Source: Clostridia bacterium
GTDB taxonomy: Bacteria; Bacillota; Clostridia; Acetivibrionales; STF1-152
Direction: 5' to 3'
NCBI GenBank assembly: GCA_028280575.1
Contig: JANQLN010000048.1
Coordinates: 62,001-126,000, forward strand
Length of the DNA: 64,000 nucleotides
A model generated the notes under the pieces. That model saw only the letters and a program-made list of their open reading frames with translations. It was not told the DNA's origin and ran no database searches. This document shows, piece by piece, positions 8,658 through 19,000 of this stretch. The position numbers and the translations under genes were made by a program. The stretch's first letter is position 1. Each line of letters starts with the position of its first letter.

Positions 8658-10979
8658 TTATTTCAGAAGCTGCCTGTTTCCTACTATAAGCTTAATATCT
8701 CCATCAATATTGTCAATAATAATTACATCCCCCTGCTGGTAATCTCCCTTCAAATACAGCTCTGCCATCTCATCCTCAATAAATTTCTGAATGACTCTGC
8801 GCAGCGGCCTTGCACCATATTTAGGACTATAGCCCTTTTCTGCCAGCAGCTCTTTTGCAGCCCCGGTAATTTTAAGCTTCATTCCTTTTTCTTCTACATC
8901 CAGCCTTACCTCACTGATCATCAAGTCAACAATCTGTAGCAGCTCGTCCTTTGAAAGCTCGGTAAACACTATAATTTCATCAAGCCTGTTCAAAAACTCA
9001 GGCCTGAAAATATTCTTCATGACATCATTAACTTTACTCTCAAGTGATTGGTATTCGCTCTTATTGAATCCAATACCATTGGATTTAAGGCTCGTTCCTG
9101 CATTGGAAGTCATTATTATAACGGTATTTTCAAAGCTGACCACCCTGCCGTGATTATCGGTAAGCCTGCCGTCGTCAAGTATCTGGAGCAGCATATTAAA
9201 TACATCCGGATGTGCTTTTTCAATCTCATCGAGCAATATGATGGAATATGGCTTCCTTCTAACTTTTTCAGTCAGTTGGCCGGCGTCGTCATATCCCACA
9301 TATCCGGGTGGAGAACCTATCATCTTTGATACGGCATGCTTTTCCATATATTCCGACATATCAAGCCTTATCAGCGCTTCTTCACTTTCAAAAAGTTCGA
9401 CAGCCAGTGCCCTGACAAGCTCGGTTTTGCCTACCCCGGTGGGTCCCACAAATACGAATGAAGAAGGCTTTCTCCTTTTCTTAAATCCCGCCCTGTTTCT
9501 CCTTATAGCCTTTGAAACACTTGATACTGCTTTGTTCTGGCCTATTACCCTTGTGTGCAGCCTGTCTTCAAGATTTAAAAGCTTTTCTGTCTCTACCTGT
9601 GTTATCCTTTGTACGGGAATCTTGGTCCATGATTCAATAACATGAGCAACATCATCAATGGTAATACAATAATCCTTGCTGTTTGCCTCTATTTCCCTTA
9701 TTTTGGTAATCAGTTTGCATTCTCTGACCTTAAGGTCCGCTGCTTTTTGATAATCCTCGATAGAATCTGCAGATACCGCATTTTCCTTGTCGTCCTGCAC
9801 TTTTTTTAATTCATCTTTAAGGGCCTCCAGCTCAACAAGACCATCATTCATTAAATTGACCCTTGAGCCTGCCTCATCAATTACATCTATTGCCTTGTCG
9901 GGAAGATACCTGTCGGTAATGTACCTCTCCGACATCAGTACTGCCGATTCCACTACCTGGTCAGGTATGAATACCATATGGTAGGCTTCATAATAATCCT
10001 TGATACCTTTAACAATTTCAATGGAATCTGCTATTGAAGGCTCTTCAACCAATACCGGCTGGAATCTTCTTTCCAATGCGGAATCCTTTTCGATATGTTT
10101 CCGGTACTCATTTAAGGTAGTGGCACCTATTACCTGTACCTCTCCCCTCGATAAAGCAGGTTTTAGTATATTGGCCGCATTTATTGCACCTTCGGCCTCA
10201 CCCGCGCCCATAATATTATGAAGCTCATCAATAACAAGTATTATATTTCCGCTATTTTTTGCCTCCTCTATCAATCCCTTCATCCTGCTTTCAAATTGTC
10301 CTCTAAATTGTGTACCTGCCACCAGAGCAGTAAGGTCGAGTAAATAAATTTCGGCATTAAACAGCTTAGCAGGCACCTGCCTGTTTGATATTCTGACGGC
10401 CAATCCCTCTGCTATTGCAGTTTTACCCACACCAGGTTCACCTACAAGCACAGGATTGTTTTTTGTCCTTCTGTTGAGAATCTGGACCACCCTGTCTATT
10501 TCACGCTGTCTGCCTATTATCCTGTCAATCCTGTTTTCTGCAGCCATGCTTGTAAGGTTAATGCCATAAAGGCTTAAATATTTCCTTTTCTTTATACTTC
10601 TTTTTTGGGTCTTTGTTCTCGTATTGTTTTTCCCATCGGAATTCCTATCTTCATCCATATTTTTATTGTCTTTAAACTCGTCATTTTTGGGGAAGGCCTT
10701 GTTTATAAGGTTAAAAAAGGGATTCCCGTTCCCTTCCTGCTGAGGCATTTCAGACACAATACCGTCCATATCAATATTATCAAAAAGATTTCCAACCTGC
10801 TTGTTAAGGCTTTCAATATCACTATCCGACATGCCTGTCTGGTCAATCAGCTGGTTGATAGGCTGTATCCCCTGTTTTTTTGCACAGGAAAGACATAATC
10901 CCTCCTGCTCCTGTTTTCCATTTATAATTTTAGTGATAAAAACCACTGCATAATTCTTTTTACAAGATGAACACATCAT
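8658..10979 (-). CDS. clpE: ClpE-like AAA+ unfoldase, Clp protease ATP-binding subunit
   Basis: A 773-residue Hsp100 protein. The N-terminus is a Cys4 zinc finger (C3-x2-C6 and C29-x2-C32) of the ClpE type instead of the double Clp_N repeat of ClpC. A low-complexity linker follows, then AAA-1 with Walker A GEPGVGKT at 180-187 and Walker B VIDELH, a coiled UVR-like middle segment, AAA-2 with GPTGVGKTE and LLDEIEKAH, and the C-terminal D2-small domain ([16 protein letters not shown]). By family knowledge it unfolds proteins for the ClpP peptidase during stress. I see no CtsR direct repeats or CIRCE element upstream; a TATAAT box on the minus strand at 11025-11030 is the likely promoter. The alternative name would be ClpC-like; the zinc finger and length favour ClpE. 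Confidence 0.9.
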   Translation of the reverse strand: MMCSSCKKNYAVVFITKIINGKQEQEGLCLSCAKKQGIQPINQLIDQTGMSDSDIESLNKQVGNLFDNIDMDGIVSEMPQQEGNGNPFFNLINKAFPKNDEFKDNKNMDEDRNSDGKNNTRTKTQKRSIKKRKYLSLYGINLTSMAAENRIDRIIGRQREIDRVVQILNRRTKNNPVLVGEPGVGKTAIAEGLAVRISNRQVPAKLFNAEIYLLDLTALVAGTQFRGQFESRMKGLIEEAKNSGNIILVIDELHNIMGAGEAEGAINAANILKPALSRGEVQVIGATTLNEYRKHIEKDSALERRFQPVLVEEPSIADSIEIVKGIKDYYEAYHMVFIPDQVVESAVLMSERYITDRYLPDKAIDVIDEAGSRVNLMNDGLVELEALKDELKKVQDDKENAVSADSIEDYQKAADLKVRECKLITKIREIEANSKDYCITIDDVAHVIESWTKIPVQRITQVETEKLLNLEDRLHTRVIGQNKAVSSVSKAIRRNRAGFKKRRKPSSFVFVGPTGVGKTELVRALAVELFESEEALIRLDMSEYMEKHAVSKMIGSPPGYVGYDDAGQLTEKVRRKPYSIILLDEIEKAHPDVFNMLLQILDDGRLTDNHGRVVSFENTVIIMTSNAGTSLKSNGIGFNKSEYQSLESKVNDVMKNIFRPEFLNRLDEIIVFTELSKDELLQIVDLMISEVRLDVEEKGMKLKITGAAKELLAEKGYSPKYGARPLRRVIQKFIEDEMAELYLKGDYQQGDVIIIDNIDGDIKLIVGNRQLLK

Positions 10980-11024
10980 AATAACAATCTCCTTGCAATC
11001 ATAAAAACTGCTTTACTTTATTTT

Positions 11025-11030
11025 ATTATA
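11025..11030 (-). promoter_or_regulatory. Probable -10 box of the clpE-like gene
   Basis: On the minus strand this reads TATAAT preceded by TGTGT, a TG-containing extended -10 context, 46 bp upstream of the start codon. No good -35 hexamer is visible at 17 bp spacing. Confidence 0.45.
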
Positions 11031-11099
11031 ACACATTACAAACAAACTGGTCTAATTAAAGTACAAGCAATATTTTGCTGTAAAGTCGATTTAAAATCA

Positions 11100-13940
11100 T
11101 TATCCTGCGTTTTCTATATCATTATTGAGCATCTTGCTCAAGTAATTGCCCGTATAGGATTGCTTTTTTGATGCAACCTCTTCAGGAGTCCCCTTTGCAA
11201 CTGTATAACCGCCTTTATTGCCCCCCTCGGGTCCAAGGTCAATTATGAAATCTGCAGTTTTGATAACATCAAGATTGTGCTCTATTACTACTACGGTATT
11301 TCCTGATTTGACAAGCCGCTGCAGTATATTCACCAGCCTGTGGACATCTGCTACGTGAAGTCCCGTGGTGGGCTCATCAAGTATATAGAGGGTGCTTCCG
11401 GTACTTCTTTTTGACAATTCGGTTGCAAGCTTGACCCTTTGCGCTTCTCCTCCTGAAAGAGTTGTTGACGACTGTCCAAGTTTAACATAGCCAAGTCCCA
11501 CATCATTAAGTGTTTTAAGCTTCCTCTTTATTTTAGGTATATTTTTGAAAAATTCAAGAGAATCTTCTATTGTCATATCCAGAACCTGGGATATGTTATT
11601 TCCCTTGTACTTGACCTCAAGTGTCTCTCTATTGTATCTTTTGCCTTTGCAAACTTCGCATGGAACATATACATCCGGCAAAAAATGCATTTCAATCTTT
11701 ATTATGCCGTCTCCGCTGCAAGCCTCACATCTTCCCCCTTTAACATTGAAGCTGAATCTGCCGGGTTTGTATCCTCTGGCCCTTGATTCTGAAGTAGTAG
11801 AAAATAATTCCCGTATATATCCAAATACTCCCGTATAGGTAGCAGGATTGGACCTTGGGGTTCTTCCAATAGGTGACTGGTCTATGTCAATGACCTTGTC
11901 CAGATGCTCAACCCCTTCTATGGAATCATGGTCACCCGGCTTCTTTCTTGCTTTGTTTAAATCATTAGCCAGCCTTTTATACAGGATTTCGTTTACCAAT
12001 GAGCTTTTACCGGACCCCGAAACTCCCGTAACACAGGTGAGAACACCTAAAGGAATTGATACATCAATATTTTTAAGGTTGTTCTCCCTTGCGCCCTTTA
12101 TTGTAAGCCAATTGCCTTCCAAAGACCTTCTTTTTGCAGGAATCCCTATAGATTTTTTGCCGCTCAGGTAGAGTCCTGTGAGGGATTTATCACTTTTCTT
12201 AATGACATTTATATCTCCCTTTGCAACTATGTTTCCCCCGTGGACTCCGGCACCCGGGCCCAAATCTATGATATGGTCTGCTGCATACATGGTTTCCTCA
12301 TCATGTTCAACCACTATTAAAGTATTCCCTAAGTCTCTCATTCGTTTAAGAGTTTTCAGCAGCCGGCTGTTGTCTCTTTGATGCAAGCCGATGCTCGGTT
12401 CGTCAAGAATATATAATACTCCCATAAGGCCTGAGCCAATCTGGGTTGCAAGCCTTATTCTTTGCGCTTCTCCACCTGAAAGTGTACCTGCAGACCTTGA
12501 AAGAGTGAGGTAATCCAGGCCCACATCAACTAAAAATCCAAGCCTTTCATTTATTTCCTTAAGTATCTGGGATGCTATCATTTTCTGTCTTTCATTCAGC
12601 TCTATTGTGTCAAAAAATATTTTTGTATCTTCAACAGACATTACCGATATCTGATTAATATTTCTGCCTCCAACCGTAACCGCAAGACTCTCCTCTTTAA
12701 GTCTTGCACCGTGACATTTAGGACAGGGACTGTTATTCATCAAGCCTTCATAATATCTTTTGGCCCCGTCGGAGCTTGTCTCTTTATATCTTCTTTGCAC
12801 TGTGTTTATAACACCTTCAAAAGAAGACATATATGATCCGCTGCCATGCTCCCTTTCATATTCCACTTTTATTTTTGTGTTTGTTCCGTAAAGGATAATA
12901 TTCATTATTTTATCAGATAGTCTTTTTACCGGTGTATCAAGGCTAAAACCATATTTTTTGGACAGGGCATTAAAAAACATACGGGCATATGCATCTTCAT
13001 TCTGGATGTTCCAGCCGGCTACACAAATTGCACCCTCTGCGAGAGATTTGTTTTTATCCGGAATAACAAGGACGGGGTCTACATTAAGCAGAGTTCCTAA
13101 TCCCATGCATTCCGGACATGCTCCAAATGGATTATTGAAAGAAAACATCCTGGGAGTAAGCTCTTCCATGCTAACTCCACATTCAGTACAGGAAAAATTC
13201 TGGCTCAAAAGCATCTCATCTTTGTTTATTACATCTACAAGCAGCAGGCCGCCGCTTAAATTCAATACGGTTTCTATTGAATCAGCCAGTCTTTTTTGTA
13301 TCGAAGCTTTAATAACAAGCCTGTCCACAACTATTTCTATATTATGCTTTTTGTTTTTATCAAGATCAATTTCATCATTTATATCATAAATAATACCATC
13401 GACCCTAATACGAACATATCCTCCCTTTTTTACATCTTCTATAAGCTTGTGGTATTCACCTTTTCTGCCCCTTACAACTGGTGCAAGAACCTGGATTTTC
13501 GTGCCTTCCTCAAGCTCCATAACCCTGTCAACCATTTGATCCACGGTCATTTGCGAAATCTTCTTTCCGCAAATATGGCAGTGGGGAATGCCAATTCTGG
13601 CATAGAGAAGCCGCAGGTAGTCATATATTTCCGTAACGGTGCCCACTGTAGACCTGGGATTCCTGCTGGTAGTTTTCTGATCTATCGAAATAGCCGGCGA
13701 AAGGCCTTCAATATAATCAACATCCGGCTTTTCCATCTGTCCTAGAAATTGCCTTGCATAGGCTGATAGAGACTCTACATATCTCCTTTGCCCCTCAGCG
13801 TATATGGTATCAAAAGCAAGGGATGATTTGCCCGAACCGCTGAGGCCCGTTATGACAACAAGCTTGTCCCTTGGTATTTCCACATCAATATTTTTAAGAT
13901 TGTGCTCGCGCGCGCCTTTAATATGAATACTGTCTCTCAT
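11100..13940 (-). CDS. uvrA: UvrABC excinuclease subunit A
   Basis: The 946-residue damage-recognition ATPase of nucleotide excision repair, which binds UvrB and distorted DNA. Both ABC cassettes are complete: Walker [10 protein letters not shown] at residues 32-40 and GVSGSGKSS in the second half, signature [12 protein letters not shown] and [12 protein letters not shown], and Walker [13 protein letters not shown] and [12 protein letters not shown]. Zinc-binding cysteines appear as CHICG, CTECG/CPECMG and CEACSGDG with CEVCKG. Length is normal. AGGAGA precedes the ATG. A LexA box on the promoter indicates SOS control. uvrB is not in the window, so the usual uvrBA pairing is absent here. Confidence 0.98.
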   Translation of the reverse strand: MRDSIHIKGAREHNLKNIDVEIPRDKLVVITGLSGSGKSSLAFDTIYAEGQRRYVESLSAYARQFLGQMEKPDVDYIEGLSPAISIDQKTTSRNPRSTVGTVTEIYDYLRLLYARIGIPHCHICGKKISQMTVDQMVDRVMELEEGTKIQVLAPVVRGRKGEYHKLIEDVKKGGYVRIRVDGIIYDINDEIDLDKNKKHNIEIVVDRLVIKASIQKRLADSIETVLNLSGGLLLVDVINKDEMLLSQNFSCTECGVSMEELTPRMFSFNNPFGACPECMGLGTLLNVDPVLVIPDKNKSLAEGAICVAGWNIQNEDAYARMFFNALSKKYGFSLDTPVKRLSDKIMNIILYGTNTKIKVEYEREHGSGSYMSSFEGVINTVQRRYKETSSDGAKRYYEGLMNNSPCPKCHGARLKEESLAVTVGGRNINQISVMSVEDTKIFFDTIELNERQKMIASQILKEINERLGFLVDVGLDYLTLSRSAGTLSGGEAQRIRLATQIGSGLMGVLYILDEPSIGLHQRDNSRLLKTLKRMRDLGNTLIVVEHDEETMYAADHIIDLGPGAGVHGGNIVAKGDINVIKKSDKSLTGLYLSGKKSIGIPAKRRSLEGNWLTIKGARENNLKNIDVSIPLGVLTCVTGVSGSGKSSLVNEILYKRLANDLNKARKKPGDHDSIEGVEHLDKVIDIDQSPIGRTPRSNPATYTGVFGYIRELFSTTSESRARGYKPGRFSFNVKGGRCEACSGDGIIKIEMHFLPDVYVPCEVCKGKRYNRETLEVKYKGNNISQVLDMTIEDSLEFFKNIPKIKRKLKTLNDVGLGYVKLGQSSTTLSGGEAQRVKLATELSKRSTGSTLYILDEPTTGLHVADVHRLVNILQRLVKSGNTVVVIEHNLDVIKTADFIIDLGPEGGNKGGYTVAKGTPEEVASKKQSYTGNYLSKMLNNDIENAG

Positions 13941-13978
13941 ATGCTTTTCTCCTGTCTTTAATATTTACTATTTTTTAT

Positions 13979-14007
13979 ATTATACATTTAAACTGTTTTG
14001 AATGCAA
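13979..14007 (-). promoter_or_regulatory. uvrA promoter
   Basis: Read on the minus strand: -35 TTGCAT (14007-14002), exactly 17 bp, then -10 TATAAT (13984-13979). It lies about 40-65 bp upstream of the uvrA start codon. Confidence 0.7.
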
Positions 14008-14017
14008 ACATTTGTTC
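14006..14017 (-). promoter_or_regulatory. LexA (SOS/DinR) box at uvrA
   Basis: GAACAAATGTTT on the minus strand matches the Gram-positive SOS consensus GAAC-N4-GTTC with one mismatch at the last base. It overlaps the -35 element, so bound LexA would block RNA polymerase. uvrA is a classical SOS gene in Firmicutes. Confidence 0.75.
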
Positions 14018-14182
14018 TCATTTTGCGGTATCTGTTTGAAAATACAATAAAAAATCCCCATAAGATTAATGAAGACTTTGGTATTCCTTTTTTATTGTTT
14101 TACATTGAGCATTTCACGTTGTCATTTTTTTATAGAATATACTAAATTCTCCTTATTTGAGACCGATACAACACAAATTGCT

Positions 14183-15679
14183 TCATATTCTGAGTATTTT
14201 CTCAACACACCGTCTCATTTCATTAACTCCACACCTGATATTATGCCTTATTTCTTTGGTATCCAGACCTTTTAAACCTTCCGGCACAACCAAACCGCTT
14301 TTTTCTGCCAGCATATCAAGCAGCTCAAATTCACTTTTTCCTACAACACTTTCCTTCCCTAGGATTGCCGTACATACGCTTTTATTAAATTTAAACGGGC
14401 TTGCCGTAGATGCTATCACTGATTTTGTAACATCCCCCGTTGAAATTACATATTTGTCATAAACGTCAATACCGACTGCCGTATGAGTATCCACTATATA
14501 ATTATACTCTTCATATATACTTCTTATAGTGTTAAGAATCTCATTTTCGTTGGAATACTCAGACCAGAAAATTGAAGCTATTTTATCATGGGTTTCGTCA
14601 TCAATTTTATAAAAACCCTCTTTTGCAAGTTCTTGCATCCACTCCCTAACCCTAGAAAAATTGCGGCCGTTAGCTTCATATAAAAGCCTTTCCAGGTTGC
14701 TGGAAATAAGAATATCCATGGAAGGTGATATTGTCTTTACAAAATCCCTTCTCCTGTCATAGGTTCCTGAAATAATAAATTCAGTCAACACATTGTTTTC
14801 ATTTGAGGCACATATAAGCCTGTTAACCGGAAGCCCCATCCTGTAAGCATAGTATGCAGCAAGAATATTGCCAAAATTGCCTGTTGGCACAACAATATTA
14901 ATAAGCTCACCCATCTCGACTTCTTTTCTTGCAAAAAGATCGGCATAAGTCGAAAAATAGTAAACAATCTGAGGAGCAAGCCTTCCCCAGTTAATAGAGT
15001 TTGCAGAAGAGAACATAAAACCCCTTTGGGCCATCTTTTCTTTTATATCAAAATTTGTAAATATATTTTTTACACCGCTTTGGGCATCGTCAAAATTGCC
15101 TTTAATACCTATGGCGTAGACATTTTCACCCTCCTGGGTAATCATCTGCATTTTTTGAATTTCACTTACGCCTTCATCAGGAAAAAATACAATAATTTTT
15201 GTTCCCTTCACATCCTTAAAACCTTCCAATGCAGCTTTGCCCGTATCTCCGGAGGTTGCTACCAATACTATTATCTCTTTTTCTTCTCCTGTTTTTTTAA
15301 CCGCCCTTACAAGAAGATGGGGAAGTATCTGAAGTGCCATATCCTTAAATGCACTTGTTGGACCATGCCAGAGCTCCTGTATAAACATTTGGTCGGAGAG
15401 CTTGATAAAAGGTACGATTTTATCATGATTAAATTTGCTGCCATATGCCTTTTTTATGCAGGCATTGATTTCTTCCGGCTTGTAATCGTCAAGGTAGGCT
15501 CCCAAAATTAACCCTGCCCTTTCCATATAAGACATATCAGCCATTTGTATTAGCTTTTCCTGGGATACTTTGGCAAGCCTTTCAGGAACAAAAAGTCCTC
15601 CGTCCGGAGCTATCCCTGTTTTTATAGCCTCGGCTGAGGTAATGCCGGCCGCTCCCCCTCTGGTACTTTCATATAACAT
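14183..15679 (-). CDS. thrC: Threonine synthase
   Basis: Converts O-phospho-L-homoserine to L-threonine using PLP. The 498-residue protein is the long (type I, yeast/E. coli-like) form: N-terminal MLYESTRGG, the PLP lysine K112 in GPTSAFKDMA, SGDTGKAALEGF for phosphate binding, and VPTGNFGNILAAYYA. It starts at an ATG after GAGGGG. No other threonine-pathway gene is adjacent and no T-box leader is visible upstream; a TATAAT-like sequence lies in the AT-rich upstream region. The gene ends about 240 bp before uvrA without a clear hairpin. Confidence 0.96.
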   Translation of the reverse strand: MLYESTRGGAAGITSAEAIKTGIAPDGGLFVPERLAKVSQEKLIQMADMSYMERAGLILGAYLDDYKPEEINACIKKAYGSKFNHDKIVPFIKLSDQMFIQELWHGPTSAFKDMALQILPHLLVRAVKKTGEEKEIIVLVATSGDTGKAALEGFKDVKGTKIIVFFPDEGVSEIQKMQMITQEGENVYAIGIKGNFDDAQSGVKNIFTNFDIKEKMAQRGFMFSSANSINWGRLAPQIVYYFSTYADLFARKEVEMGELINIVVPTGNFGNILAAYYAYRMGLPVNRLICASNENNVLTEFIISGTYDRRRDFVKTISPSMDILISSNLERLLYEANGRNFSRVREWMQELAKEGFYKIDDETHDKIASIFWSEYSNENEILNTIRSIYEEYNYIVDTHTAVGIDVYDKYVISTGDVTKSVIASTASPFKFNKSVCTAILGKESVVGKSEFELLDMLAEKSGLVVPEGLKGLDTKEIRHNIRCGVNEMRRCVEKILRI

Positions 15680-16093
15680 AGCAATCCCCTCGTTCCCATT
15701 TCAGATAACAGGTAACAAATAGCGGTAAATCAAGGTTTGATATCTGCCTTATAGTCCCTGTTTTCACTTTGGCACTTCCTGTTTTCTTATTATATGTGTC
15801 CTTTTACCACTATATTATAATATCCCATTTTACATAAAATGAAAAGCCCGAATAATTCCTATTAATTAAATATGAATTTCCGTAACAGATGCCCCTATTT
15901 TTATTACACGGTAATAGGCTGCAGTAACTACAATAAGAATTTATCTGCTGAAGAACCTGTTAACCAGGCAAATAAAAAAGTGCACATCTTGCTGAAAAGT
16001 ATGATATTAAGATTGTATCCAAGTCATGTTAGTAATTCAGGTGGATATTACTCTCCACCTGAATTTAAGAAAAAAAGGAAGCTAAAAAAATGA
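15680..16093. other. Intergenic stretch between thrC and the giant glucan synthase gene
   Basis: The right part holds an inverted repeat (see the separate entry) just beyond the 3' end of the glucan synthase gene; the left part holds the thrC upstream region. A 73-codon plus-strand frame at 15872-16093 has no ribosome binding site and resembles nothing known to me. Confidence 0.5.
16034..16065. terminator. Inverted repeat past the giant glucan synthase gene
   Basis: AATTCAGGTGGA and TCCACCTGAATT form a perfect 12-bp stem with an 8-nt loop, 29 bp downstream of the stop codon on the minus strand. No T-run follows on the minus strand, so it may be a 3'-end stabilising hairpin or a weak terminator. 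Confidence 0.55.
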
Positions 16094-19000
16094 TTATCCT
16101 ATGCCGCTCTTTTTTTCTTCACTTAACACCCTCACAAGGATGCCGTGGTCCTTTCCGTCGTCAATAAGCTTTATTCCTTTTGCATGAATTTCTCTGCCGT
16201 TCATCATTATGGATATCCTGCCATATGTCAATCCCTCATTATTTTCCACATCTATATGGTACCTTGCCTCTCCAAACCTGTATGTGAATGAAAAATGCTT
16301 CCACACACCTGGTATAACAGGATTTACATAAAGATACCTTCCCTTTTTTCTTATTCCCAGCATCCATTCGATACCTGCCTGATACATCCATCCGGCTGAG
16401 CCTGTATACCAGCTCCAGCCTCCCCTTCCCGCGTGAGGATATTTTGAATATACATCTGCACTTACAACATATGGCTCCTGTTTATATTTCATCACTTCAG
16501 AATAATTCTGCGCATGAGTTATAGGATTTATCATATTGAACAGCTTGTATGCAGTATCACCCATACCCAGTTTTGCATATGCTATTACAGCCCATAGTGC
16601 GGCATGTGTATATTGTCCTCCATTTTCCCTGATGCCTGGAAGATATCCCTTTATGTATCCCGGGTCAGGCTCACTTTTGTCAAAAGGCGGATTAAGCAGC
16701 ATAATCAACCTGTCTTCTTCCTGCACCAGGTACCGAAAAAATGAATTCATTGCCTTTTCAACTTTTTCATTGTTTCCCGCGCCTGATATGGCGCTCCAGG
16801 ACTGGGATATGGAGTCTATCCTGCATTCATTGTTATGCCTGGAACCTAGAGTTTCACCATTGTCAAAAAATGCCCTTAAATACCATTCGCCATCCCATGC
16901 ATGTTCATCTATATTTTTTTTGAGCTCTTCGGCTATATCATTGTATTTTTTCACCGTCCCGTGATCTTTTTTTATTTTACATATCCTGCTAAAATCCTTA
17001 ATTACCTTGTAAACAAACCAGCCCAGCCATACACTTTCACCTTTTCCTTCATCCCCAACGCTGTTCATGCCGTCATTCCAATCACCTGAACCCATAAGCG
17101 GCAGTCCGTGTGAACCAAGCTTGATTCCTTTTTCCAGGGCCCGTATGCAGTGCTCGTAAACGCTGCCTTTTTCTTCCGTAATATTCGGAATGGTATATTT
17201 CTCACTCTCACCGGGCGCAAGTTCTTCTCCATACAGGTATGAGACATTTTCATCAAGTATGGATTTATCCCCTGTGTATTTTACATATACAGCAGTTGCA
17301 TAAGGCAGCCATAAAAGATCGTCGGATATTCTTGTCCTAACTCCTTTACCCGAATCATTATGCCACCAGTGCTGGACATCACCTTCCACAAATTGCCGGC
17401 TGCAGCATTTTATTATCTGCTCTTTGGCCAGTTCCGGTTTGCTGTGGAGGAAAGCAAGTGAATCCTGCAGCTGGTCTCTAAACCCGTATGCACCGCCGCT
17501 TTGGTAAAAAGCAGACCTTGAAAACATTCTGCAGCTTAATACCTGATAAAGCAGCCAGCCGTTCATTATTATATTAAATGCTTTATCGGGAGTATTCACC
17601 TGTATTTGCTCAACTATATTACTCCAATACTTTTTCACCCGGTTTAAGACAACCCTTGCAACCTGGTGCCTGGTATATGTCTTGACCATTAACCGGACGG
17701 TTTCAATATCAGTGCACTCACCCAGGATAAAAATTACTTCCCGGCTTTCACCAGGCTTAAGTGTAACTTTAGTTTTTATAGCGGCACATGGGTCCAGGGA
17801 TGCTCCCGCCCTATTTGAAAGCTCCTCGTTAAAAAGTCCCTGTGGCCTGTCAATATGACCTCTTCTTCCTATAAACTCCATATTGTCTCCCGTATATGAA
17901 CTGATCTGTTCACTGGACGATACAAAGGTAATTTGCCCTTTAAATTCCATATTATATGTATTGGCAAAGTAAAGCATGTTGGTTTCAGGGTCTGACCGGG
18001 ATACAATATAAGGTGCTGTTTCCTCCCTGGATGCGCCCATTACCAATTCCGCATATAAATATAGTGACAGCTTTCTTTTTTCATCTCCTGCATTTTCAAG
18101 ATTAACCCTGTAAATTTTAACCGGGTCCCTTTCACCAACATAAAGAGTCATATGCTGCTTAAGACCGTTGCTGTTATGCTCAAATGCAGAATAACCCAAT
18201 CCATGCCTTATCCTGTAAGGCTGATTCCCTCTAATTGGAGCAGGTGTCGGACTGAAGAATTCACCGGTATCATCATCCCTGATGTATATAATTTCAGACG
18301 GTATATCCATAACAGGGTCGTTTGACCATTTTGTCACCTTGTTTTCCCTGCTGTTGATTGCCCATGTATATCCTCCCCCCGAATTGGTGACCATGAATCC
18401 AAAATTTTCATTCGCTATGACATTGGTCCACGGCACAGGAGTCTGCTGGCCTTCATTAAGCAATATTACATATTCCTTCCCGTCAAATGTAAAGCCTCCC
18501 ATTCCATTAAAAAACAAAAGCTCCTCACGGCTTAAGGGTATGTTTTCATATACACGTGCGCTGTTGGATGAAAATTTTCCGGTGTACCAGGCAGCCTCGT
18601 CCATAAGCTGTTTTCTTATACGCCTTGACATAAGCCTGTTCCTTTCACTGAGGACAATTCTTGATACGGATATTAAAAGGTTGATTTCCTCTTCACTCAT
18701 ATGCCTGGCCTTTAAAAGAAATATCCTTGCATTTTTTGAGTGCGGATAATATATTTTACTATTGTTTATAATATCACCGATTCTCTGGTTAAGGGGCTGG
18801 AAATAGTCCTCCTTTTCCTCGTTAAGTATGACAAAGTCAAGCATAATTCCGTTTTTTCTCATGTATTCATAGGCCGACACAACATCTTTTAACGTGTTAA
18901 CCTGCTCATCATTGTTTATTCTAAAAGTCATTATGGGTAAATCCCCGGATATGCCGTATTTCCAAAGGGAGGATTGTCCCAGTGTATTTTTTTCAATTAC

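Noticed and set aside
11031-11099. CtsR operator upstream of the clpE-like gene
   Set aside because: Only partial GGTC-like sequence is present and there is no tandem heptamer repeat.
14069-14275. Plus-strand frame overlapping the 3' end of thrC
   Set aside because: It lies mostly opposite a confident gene and has no motif; it is a shadow frame.
15680-15780. T-box leader upstream of thrC
   Set aside because: No T-box antiterminator sequence (TGG-ACCGCG type) or specifier loop was found.
15872-16093. 73-codon plus-strand frame between thrC and the giant gene
   Set aside because: No ribosome site, no known motif, and it runs through the inverted repeat that ends the opposite gene.
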